Shown in pieces: positions 22,685 through 29,118 of a DNA stretch of 29,118 bases. The notes under the pieces are model-generated. The model saw nothing but the letters and a program-made list of their open reading frames with translations. It ran no database searches and was not told the origin of the DNA. The translations under genes and the position numbers were made by a program. Source of the stretch: Flavobacteriaceae bacterium (lineage in GTDB: Bacteria; Bacteroidota; Bacteroidia; Flavobacteriales; Flavobacteriaceae); assembly GCA_030834365.1 (NCBI GenBank), contig JAURFJ010000004.1, positions 1 to 29,118 of the forward strand, given 5' to 3'. The first letter of the stretch is position 1, and each line of letters starts with the position of its first letter.

Positions 22685-23272
22685 TTATAATTCAGTGAGG
22701 TTAATATTTCTCCATTTAACTTTAATACCACCCCCATCGTGTATTTGCAAAGCGATTCCCCCTTTTCCTTTCCCGATTTTTTCGTCGGTAAGGGTGACCA
22801 TCTCATGACCATTGAGAAAGGTCGTTACCGTATCATCATTACAAATAATCTTCATCTTATTCCACTCACCCATTTTAAGGTAAGCATCTTTGGCCTTTTC
22901 GGGCTTAATCAGCCATCCGCGGCCGTAAGACTCATAGATACCGCCAGTATCGTGGTCTGGTGGGGCCACTTCAACTTGCCATCCGCTCACTACAGTGCCT
23001 TCGACAGTAGATCTGAAAAACACCCCGCTATTGCCATCTGCTTCTTGCAAAAATTCAAGTTCAAGCACAAAGTCATCGTAATACTCGTTGGTAGAAAGGT
23101 AGCCGTATGCCTTGTCTGGTCCACTTTCACATACTAGAAGCCCATCCTCAACATACCATTTCTCAGTTCCATTTATCGTCCACCCCTCTAGATTTTCGCC
23201 GTTAAAAAGTGCCGATTGAGCACCCATACCTAGGGTCGCTAATGTGAGGAATGCCGTAAGTAGGTATTTCAT
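22685..23272 (-). CDS. DUF1080 periplasmic protein (3-keto-glycoside hydrolase-like), short paralogue
   Basis: 195 aa. It has a Sec signal peptide (1-18, ending MGAQS) with no lipobox cysteine, unlike the longer neighbour. The DUF1080 fold starts ALFNGENLEGWTINGTEKWYVEDG and contains FVLELEFLQEADGNSGVFFRS, GWQVEVAPPDH, LKMGEWNKMKIICND, VTTFLNGHEMVTL and GGIALQIHDGGGIKVKWRNINL. Its small size means the core domain only. The two adjacent paralogues differ in localisation and in the segment after the NSG(I/V)F motif, which suggests different substrates or steps. It lies between the acetyltransferase-like membrane protein (11 bases) and the long DUF1080 gene (6 bases). Confidence 0.9.
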   Translation of the reverse strand: MKYLLTAFLTLATLGMGAQSALFNGENLEGWTINGTEKWYVEDGLLVCESGPDKAYGYLSTNEYYDDFVLELEFLQEADGNSGVFFRSTVEGTVVSGWQVEVAPPDHDTGGIYESYGRGWLIKPEKAKDAYLKMGEWNKMKIICNDDTVTTFLNGHEMVTLTDEKIGKGKGGIALQIHDGGGIKVKWRNINLTEL

Positions 23273-23283
23273 ATGTAGGTAAT

Positions 23284-24372
23284 TTAGAGTTTAATATAAA
23301 TTTTCTTCTTAAATAACCACCAGGTGGGTATCCCAATCACTCCAACGTAGAGCAGGGCATAAAGCAACGAGGCCAACTTCGGAGCCACCTGAAGACCAAT
23401 CAGCTGCTCCATAAAAAGCTTGTTCAGGGCAAATCCCAAGAGAAAGTCACTGTAAAACAATGTGACTAGCAAGCTAGAAAGCGCATACGAAACAATTGGA
23501 TTCTTTCCGAAGGCCTCGACAAAGCGATACGAATTCTTTGATTCTTGCTGATCAAAGAAAAGACTGCATATAATCCAGCCTTGCATCGAAGCCCCCGCAG
23601 CAATTAAGGTGTACGAACTAGACCATAAGGGCTTGTTGATAGGAAAGAGATAGCTCAAGGTGTATCCGCCCGCTATAAAAACGGCCCCTAAAACCATCAT
23701 GCGCAGTAATTTCTTTGACTGTTCTTCCTCACGCAAAAAATAATGTGCGGCCGTCATTCCAAGGAGCGTCGAACATACCGCACCTAATGTGCTCAAAATA
23801 CCTTCTGGATCCCAGGTTTTTTGCCAAAGCACCCCCGGAAGCAAGTGGCTGTCGATATAATTGGCCCAATTAGCCATCGGCTTTGAAAGATCGGGCATCC
23901 CTATTCCCGGAACTGGAATAAACACCATGATCACGGTGTAAGCGGCCAGTATACCAAGCGCTAATTTCAATTGATTTGAGCGCTGGCTGAACAGATAGAT
24001 GGTGGCACAGATGAAATAGACTATCGCTATTCTCGGAAGCACCCCCACGTAGCGCACGTGGGTCAAATCAAAATCTGGCCATATCCATAAAAAAATACCC
24101 ACTGCATAAATCTTTGCGCTTCTGAAAGCGATTTTTTTAAAGGTTTGAGATACGGGCTGCTGTTCGATGCGACTGTGCATGGCTAGAACAATCGAGACTC
24201 CTACAATAAATAAGAAGCTCGGAAAGACGAAATCGGTGGGTGTAATGCCATTCCAATCTGCGTGAAGTAAAGGGGCATAAACGTGGCTCCAACTGCCGGG
24301 AGTGTTGACTACAATCATTAGCATGATCGTTAGGCCTCTTAACATGTCTACCGAACGAATACGAGCACTCAT
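23284..24372 (-). CDS. HGSNAT/NagX-like transmembrane acyltransferase (DUF5009 type)
   Basis: 362 aa with about ten membrane helices. The N-terminal signature RSVDMLRGLTIMLMIVVN, then LLHADWNGITPTDFVFPSFLFIVG (with the conserved His), is typical of the heparan-alpha-glucosaminide N-acetyltransferase family, whose bacterial relatives (NagX) occur in GlcNAc utilisation loci. By analogy it may move an acetyl group across the inner membrane onto a sugar amine, or act in amino-sugar transport; neither is shown by sequence alone. It is the first gene of the seven-gene operon and is divergent from the CarboxypepD_reg-like gene across a 78-bp gap. No clean -33/-7 pair is visible in that gap on the minus strand. 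Confidence 0.88.
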   Translation of the reverse strand: MSARIRSVDMLRGLTIMLMIVVNTPGSWSHVYAPLLHADWNGITPTDFVFPSFLFIVGVSIVLAMHSRIEQQPVSQTFKKIAFRSAKIYAVGIFLWIWPDFDLTHVRYVGVLPRIAIVYFICATIYLFSQRSNQLKLALGILAAYTVIMVFIPVPGIGMPDLSKPMANWANYIDSHLLPGVLWQKTWDPEGILSTLGAVCSTLLGMTAAHYFLREEEQSKKLLRMMVLGAVFIAGGYTLSYLFPINKPLWSSSYTLIAAGASMQGWIICSLFFDQQESKNSYRFVEAFGKNPIVSYALSSLLVTLFYSDFLLGFALNKLFMEQLIGLQVAPKLASLLYALLYVGVIGIPTWWLFKKKIYIKL

Positions 24373-24450
24373 AGGTTTAGATAACTATAGGGTTTACGTT
24401 TTAACATTTTGTATTTAACGGTCTTGATTTTCTGCGGTATATTTAAGTAA

Positions 24451-25746
24451 ATGCAAAAAGTTGCTACTAATATTATGAAAAATGCTCTCGGTATCCTAAA
24501 AAACCTGAAGCTTACTGCCTTCTTCGCATTGGCAGTGAGTGTTTCGGTCTTTGGGCAAGACAGCTCATTACTTGCCTTGAGAGGAAAAATCTATGATGCG
24601 CAGTCAAACGAACCGCTTCCGCTGGCATCGATACGACTTGAAGGAACTTCGTATTCTACCGTGAGCAACGATGAGGGTGTCTTTAGTTTAAAATTTGAGA
24701 CGGCAGAACGCCCAACTCATTTAATCGTTTCTTACCTAGGGTACCGCAGCGCGCGATTAGCGCTTTCAGAAGTGAGCCAGCTAAACGGAGAGCTCAGCGT
24801 GGGCTTACTCAGTGACAGCATAAGGCTTGAAGGGGTTGATGTAAATAGTCCGGAAGACGCTAAGAGTATTGTGCTAAAAATGCTCGATAACTACGACGCT
24901 ATGAAACCCCTTCGGCCCAAAACGGCTATATCATTCTTTAGAGAGCGCATCAACCGCCGTAACCGAAACCTGTCTATAACCGAGGCAGTCATCGAGCTCC
25001 AAAAAGACCACCTAAAAGAAGGGCTTAACGGAGCTTATGTAATAGAGTCCCGAAAACGAAACGACTACAAGCCCTTAGACACTATAGCCCTTAAGCTTCA
25101 GGGCGGCCCCTATAACCTCATTTACCTCGATCTGCTGAGCCACAGAAACGACATTCTAGACGACGAAAGTTTTGATCAATACTTGTTTACCCTGACCGGA
25201 AAGGTGAGATACAATGGTGAAGACGTTTACATCGTTCACTTTGAGCAACGATCTGAGATTTTCGATCCACTCTATAAAGGAGATCTGTACATCACTGTTG
25301 ATAAGCACCGACTGTCGAAAGCGAATTTTGAACTGAATATCACTAACAGCGAACAAGCGGCTAAACTCTTCGTGCGCAAAAAACCAAAAACGCTTAGAAT
25401 AGAGCCTACTAAGGTGGCCTACAGAATCGATTATCAGACTGCCCGAGACGAACCCGTTCTGGTTTACGCTGACCTGCAGATGGACTTTAATGTTAATTGG
25501 AGAAACCGACTCTTCAACCGCAACTACACAGTGCTTGCTGAAATGGCCTTCACTCGCTGGGACGATGCCAAGAGAGAAGAGGTAAAGCCGCGTAATGAGA
25601 GACTCAGACCAACGGTAATTATGGCCGATTCTGAAAGTGGATTTAGCGACCCCAATTTCTGGAGAAATTACAATGTAATCGAGCCTGACCAAGACATAGA
25701 GACTATTCTAAAACGCATCGAACGCCAATTAAGGCGCTCGCGCTGA
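24451..25746 (+). CDS. Carboxypeptidase-like regulatory domain protein, exported
   Basis: 431 aa. The signal peptide ends near VFGQ; the ATG at 24475 (residue 9) gives a more compact leader and is a possible alternative start. A CarboxypepD_reg-like beta-sandwich occupies about residues 43-120 (LRGKIYDAQSNEPLPLASIRLEG, SNDEGVFSLKF, VSYLGYRSARL). A larger C-terminal region of unknown fold follows (ISFFRERINRRNRNL..., VRYNGEDVYIVHFEQR, GDLYITVDKHRLSKANFEL). It resembles a family of Bacteroidota envelope proteins that carry this N-terminal domain without a TonB barrel. The function is unknown. A near-consensus TATATTTA lies just upstream of the ATG. It may or may not be co-transcribed with nagB, which has its own promoter. 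Confidence 0.82.
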   Translation: MQKVATNIMKNALGILKNLKLTAFFALAVSVSVFGQDSSLLALRGKIYDAQSNEPLPLASIRLEGTSYSTVSNDEGVFSLKFETAERPTHLIVSYLGYRSARLALSEVSQLNGELSVGLLSDSIRLEGVDVNSPEDAKSIVLKMLDNYDAMKPLRPKTAISFFRERINRRNRNLSITEAVIELQKDHLKEGLNGAYVIESRKRNDYKPLDTIALKLQGGPYNLIYLDLLSHRNDILDDESFDQYLFTLTGKVRYNGEDVYIVHFEQRSEIFDPLYKGDLYITVDKHRLSKANFELNITNSEQAAKLFVRKKPKTLRIEPTKVAYRIDYQTARDEPVLVYADLQMDFNVNWRNRLFNRNYTVLAEMAFTRWDDAKREEVKPRNERLRPTVIMADSESGFSDPNFWRNYNVIEPDQDIETILKRIERQLRRSR

Positions 25747-25785
25747 TTCGGGCAGAGTTTCAAGCACAAAAAAAGACGGCAAAAA

Positions 25786-25816
25786 TTTGTTCTGACGATT
25801 TTAACCAATACATTTC
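25786..25816 (+). promoter_or_regulatory. Promoter of the NagB-PIG-L / GH20 operon
   Basis: TTTG (25786-25789), a spacer of exactly 19 bases, then TACATTTC (25809-25816): the standard Bacteroidota -33/-7 arrangement with one mismatch in the last base of the -7 box. Expected start is near 25822, about 30 bases before the ATG at 25853. This is the best full promoter match I found in the window. Confidence 0.6.
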
Positions 25817-25852
25817 TCGCTCAAGTCTATCTTAAAAGAAAAACCAATAAAA

Positions 25853-27778
25853 ATGGCCCTAATTTCTCCTACAGAACTCACTTATAAAGCCCCCGGAACA
25901 CACGAAGAAAACCGATTTGAAAAACTGCATAACATCGTCGTTCCTTCAGCCGCCAAGGGTTCAGAACTCATTGCTCAAGAAATAGCCGATCTCATTCGTA
26001 GTAAGCAGTCGAAAAATAAAAAATGTGTGCTCGGCCTAGCTACCGGATCCTCTCCACTTAGCGTGTATGCCGAATTGGTACGTATGCACAGAGAGGAAGG
26101 GTTGAGCTTTGAAAACGTGATCACCTTTAACCTAGATGAATACTGGCCGATGACTAAAGATAACCTACAGAGTTATCACCACTTCATGCATGAGAATCTC
26201 TTCGACCACATCGACATTAAACCCGAAAACATTCACATACCTGACGGAGAGGTAAAATCATCTCAAGTAAGAACGTTTTGTCAAGAGTACGAAGCAAAAA
26301 TAGCGGATGTTGGCGGGCTTGATTTTCAGCTATTAGGTATTGGAAGAACCGGACACATAGGATTTAACGAGCCAGGTTCGAACCAAAACTCCAGAACCCG
26401 ATTAGTCAACCTCGATCACATCACAAGAGAAGATGCTGCAGAGGGTTTTCAAGGTTTAGAGTTTGTTCCGAAGCGAGCCATTACAATGGGAATTGCTACC
26501 GTGCTTTCTGCTAAGCGCGTGGTACTGATGGCTTGGGGGCAAAAAAAGAGTGCTGTAATTCAACAAGCTGTTGAAGGAGCCATTACCAGTACCCTTCCGT
26601 CTTCGTTTTTACAACTTCACAAGAATACCACTCTCGTTTTAGATGAAGAGGCTGCTGCAGATCTTACACGCATCAAAACACCTTGGCTGGTTCAAACCTG
26701 CGAGTGGAACGACAAACTCAAGTATCAGGCCGTTGTTTGGTTATGCCGGAAAACCGGAAAATCGGTACTTAAACTGACTGAGTCAGACTACAATGAAAAT
26801 GCATTGGCCGATCTGCTTGAAACTCAATCCATATATGATCTCAATATCGAGATCTTTAACCGACTTCAACATACCATTACGGGCTGGCCTGGGGGCAAAC
26901 CTGATGCCGACGACTCACACAGACCAGAGCGCGCAAGGCCTAAATCGAAGCGGGTCATCATCTTTAGCCCGCACCCAGACGACGATGTTATTTCGATGGG
27001 CGGGACCCTTGACCGATTGATCTCCCAAGGGCATGAGGTGCACGTGGCCTATCAGACTTCTGGAAGCATCGCCGTGTCTAATCAGGAGGCGCTGAAATTC
27101 ATTGAGGTTGCGTGTGACATGATGCTTGGGGCCGAAAGCAATACGCTCAGAGATCTTAGAAACGAGATCGATCAGCTCAAAGACGGAGAAATTCCATCAG
27201 CCGAAATACGCAACCTGAAAACAATCATTCGCCAGCGTGAGGCTATAGCCGCAACACGCTACCTAGGACTTCCTGACGAGAACGTTCACTTCTTGAAGTT
27301 GCCGTTTTACGAGACCGGAGCGGTCAAAAAAGCTCCGATATCGCAAGACGATATTGACATCATGAATCACCTGATCAAGAGCATACGTCCGCATCAAATC
27401 TATGCGGCGGGTGACTTGGCAGATCCGCACGGCACCCACCGCTTGTGTATAGATGCCCTTCAGCAATCGCTCAGCCAGCTGCGCAAAGAGCCCTTCTTAA
27501 AAGATTGCTGGGTGTGGCTATACCGCGGAGCATGGCACGAGTATGAGCCCTACCAAATTGACATGGCAGTGCCTATGAGCCCGGCTCAGGTACGCAGAAA
27601 ACGACGTGCAATTTTCTTTCACCAGACTCAGAAAGATGGGGTTATGTTTCAAGGAAACGACCCCAGAGAGTTTTGGGTACGCGCTGAAGACCGCAATAGA
27701 GAAACAGCCGCAATCTATCGCGATCTCGGCCTGTCTGACTACGCCGCCATTGAGGCCTTTAAGCGCTATTATTATTAA
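25853..27778 (+). CDS. nagB: Long glucosamine-6-phosphate deaminase fused to a PIG-L/LmbE deacetylase-like domain
   Basis: 641 aa, far longer than the 266-aa classic NagB. Residues about 25-285 are a NagB isomerase/deaminase domain: GLATGSSPLSVY (sugar-phosphate loop), FNLDEYWPM (D95, equivalent to E. coli D72) and GIGRTGHIGFNEPGS (H168 and E173 equivalent to H143 and E148). The usual catalytic Asp of this motif (E. coli D141) is Thr166. Residues about 365-600 are a PIG-L/LmbE domain with the zinc motif HPDDD (H374, D376, D377) and a second ligand motif DPHGTH (524-529). Together they suggest processing of GlcN6P/GlcNAc6P to fructose-6-phosphate; whether the C-terminal half is an active deacetylase is not known to me. 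Cytoplasmic; 15 bases before the GH20 gene. The symbol applies to the N-terminal half. Confidence 0.88.
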   Translation: MALISPTELTYKAPGTHEENRFEKLHNIVVPSAAKGSELIAQEIADLIRSKQSKNKKCVLGLATGSSPLSVYAELVRMHREEGLSFENVITFNLDEYWPMTKDNLQSYHHFMHENLFDHIDIKPENIHIPDGEVKSSQVRTFCQEYEAKIADVGGLDFQLLGIGRTGHIGFNEPGSNQNSRTRLVNLDHITREDAAEGFQGLEFVPKRAITMGIATVLSAKRVVLMAWGQKKSAVIQQAVEGAITSTLPSSFLQLHKNTTLVLDEEAAADLTRIKTPWLVQTCEWNDKLKYQAVVWLCRKTGKSVLKLTESDYNENALADLLETQSIYDLNIEIFNRLQHTITGWPGGKPDADDSHRPERARPKSKRVIIFSPHPDDDVISMGGTLDRLISQGHEVHVAYQTSGSIAVSNQEALKFIEVACDMMLGAESNTLRDLRNEIDQLKDGEIPSAEIRNLKTIIRQREAIAATRYLGLPDENVHFLKLPFYETGAVKKAPISQDDIDIMNHLIKSIRPHQIYAAGDLADPHGTHRLCIDALQQSLSQLRKEPFLKDCWVWLYRGAWHEYEPYQIDMAVPMSPAQVRRKRRAIFFHQTQKDGVMFQGNDPREFWVRAEDRNRETAAIYRDLGLSDYAAIEAFKRYYY

Positions 27779-27793
27779 CCAAATCACAAGCTT

Positions 27794-29118
27794 ATGCTAC
27801 TAGCCGGTCGCCTATTCACTTTTCTAGCCATAATCAGTGTTTTGGCCACATCATGCAGCCAACCTCAGCAAGACGGATCAGCCTATGAAGCCTTAATGCC
27901 TATGGCCGAAACGGTAGCCGTTCTAGAAGGGGTGTACACGCTTGAGGCATCAATTGATGTTGCGCTCAACGGATTTTCAGCTGAATCGGGGGCATCGTTT
28001 ATCGAAGTTATTAGCGATCAGGCTTCAACACAAGGGCTTAGCATCGAGGTCAAAAACGGCAAAGTGGCTGATCTAATTATTACTCTCGATGCAGCGCTAG
28101 ATACTGATCAATATGTGTTAAAAATAGGCTCTGAAGGCATACAGCTGACCGCTGGATCGGCTTCTGGAGCCTACTTTGGATGGCAAACCTTGCGTCAGGT
28201 ACTCCTATTACAAGCTGATCAACCAAATGCTCGCGTACTCAGAGCCGTAGAAATCAACGACAAACCTGCCTACAGTTACCGCTCGGTAATGCTAGACGTG
28301 GCTAGGCATTTTTTCGGGCCTGAGGTAGTCAAGCGGCTAATCGATCAGCTCACTCTTTACAAAGTGAATACCTTGCACCTTCACCTTTCCGATGATCAGG
28401 GTTGGCGAATTGAAATCAAAAAATGGCCGAACCTAACTACACACGGAGGGCTTACAGAGGTCGGAGGCGGCGATGGTGGATACTACACACAAGCGCAATA
28501 CGAAGACATCGTGGCCTACGCCCAAAGTAGATTTATAACCGTGGTGCCCGAGATCGATCTTCCCGGACACACCAACGCAGCCCTTTCGAGTTATCCAGAA
28601 TTGAATTGCGACGGGGAGGCCCCAGAGCTATACACCGGCATTGAGGTAGGGTTTTCAACCCTTTGTGCAGAAAAAGAAATTACCTACACCTTCTTAAGCG
28701 ATGTATTTGAAGAACTAGCGCGCATGACCCCAGGCCCTTACCTACACATAGGTGGAGACGAATCTCACGTAACCTCTGAAGTAGACTATGTGAAGCTGGT
28801 TAATTTTGCGCTAGACAAAGTGAAGTCACTGGATAAGACTCCGGTAGGCTGGGATGAAATTGCGCACGGAGCCATTGACCAACATACCGTATCACAGTAC
28901 TGGGCCAGTCAAGAAAATACCGAGAAGGCTTATGGAAAAGGAGCGCAGCTCATAATCTCTCCGGCTATTCACGCCTATTTAGACATGAAATACGATTCGT
29001 TAACCCCAATTGGGCTTAAATGGGCCGGATACCTCAGCATAGACAAAGCTTACGACTGGTCGCCTAATGCATTGGTAGAGGGGATTTATGCAGATCGAAT
29101 CATAGGCACAGAGGCCTT
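27794..29118 (+). CDS. GH20 beta-N-acetylhexosaminidase lipoprotein, partial (C-terminus beyond window)
   Basis: My translation from the ATG at 27794 remains open for 441 codons to the window end. The lipoprotein signal has lipobox ATSC (cysteine 21). A GH20b-type N-terminal domain covers about 40-155 (SGAYFGWQTLRQVL). The catalytic TIM barrel then shows YRSVMLDVARHFF, LHLHLSDDQGWRIEIKKWP, VVPEIDLPGHTNAAL and the catalytic pair D322-E323 in HIGGDESH, followed by VGWDEI. GH20 enzymes release terminal GlcNAc or GalNAc from chitobiose and other glycans by substrate-assisted catalysis. Placed 15 bases after the NagB fusion gene, it should supply the amino sugar that NagB handles. Envelope-anchored, facing the periplasm or outside. 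Confidence 0.93.
   Translation, partial: MLLAGRLFTFLAIISVLATSCSQPQQDGSAYEALMPMAETVAVLEGVYTLEASIDVALNGFSAESGASFIEVISDQASTQGLSIEVKNGKVADLIITLDAALDTDQYVLKIGSEGIQLTAGSASGAYFGWQTLRQVLLLQADQPNARVLRAVEINDKPAYSYRSVMLDVARHFFGPEVVKRLIDQLTLYKVNTLHLHLSDDQGWRIEIKKWPNLTTHGGLTEVGGGDGGYYTQAQYEDIVAYAQSRFITVVPEIDLPGHTNAALSSYPELNCDGEAPELYTGIEVGFSTLCAEKEITYTFLSDVFEELARMTPGPYLHIGGDESHVTSEVDYVKLVNFALDKVKSLDKTPVGWDEIAHGAIDQHTVSQYWASQENTEKAYGKGAQLIISPAIHAYLDMKYDSLTPIGLKWAGYLSIDKAYDWSPNALVEGIYADRIIGTEA

Noticed and set aside
25156..25692. A 178-codon open frame on the minus strand inside the CarboxypepD_reg-like gene
   Set aside because: It is the complement of a well-supported plus-strand gene, shows no recognisable domain, and has no signal or promoter of its own.

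Overview
The window looks like chromosomal DNA of a Bacteroidota bacterium, probably a free-living Flavobacteriales-type organism. The protein families are typical of that phylum (DUF2911, DUF6526, DUF1080, a DUF5117-type metalloprotease, long NagB, a CarboxypepD_reg-like protein, TonB receptors). Start codons lack clear Shine-Dalgarno sequences, and several upstream regions match the Bacteroidota -33/-7 promoter (TTTG...TAnnTTTG). Gene density is very high: most convergent pairs overlap or lie 2 bp apart. I see no tRNA, rRNA, CRISPR array, insertion sequence or phage gene.

Layout. 1-2805: a TonB-dependent receptor cut by the window edge and its DUF6526 partner (minus), a NIPSNAP protein (plus), a strong bidirectional terminator and a DUF2911 protein (minus). 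2917-4250: thioredoxin (plus) converging on an exported sugar isomerase/epimerase-like lipoprotein (minus). 4287-4662: two truncated gene tails pointing outwards, trehalose-phosphatase (minus) and GH15 glucoamylase/trehalase (plus), joined at about 4417-4426. This looks like the scar of a deletion. 4626-10253 (minus): a tripartite RND efflux operon, adaptor then pump then TolC. 10415-15682: a second TIM-barrel isomerase (plus), a small TonB receptor with an unusual promoter (minus), an alkaline-phosphatase-family enzyme (minus), and a divergent serine hydrolase lipoprotein (plus).

15679-16236 (minus) holds a PepSY/TM gene cut by an in-frame TAA, so its second membrane helix lies in a 33-codon ORF behind the stop. 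A large zinc metalloprotease (plus) follows.

18642-29118 is the most coherent metabolic region. A tightly packed seven-gene minus-strand operon runs from 24372 to 18642: HGSNAT/NagX-like acetyltransferase, two DUF1080 proteins, Gfo/Idh/MocA oxidoreductase, creatininase family, SGNH hydrolase, DUF2147. Divergent from it on the plus strand are a CarboxypepD_reg-like protein, a NagB-PIG-L fusion and a GH20 hexosaminidase cut by the window end. I infer a glycan and amino-sugar catabolic region. GH20 would release GlcNAc-type sugars, the NagB-like protein would act on the phosphorylated amino sugar, and the DUF1080 plus oxidoreductase set resembles the 3-keto-glycoside route known from Bacteroides. 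No SusC/SusD pair is present.
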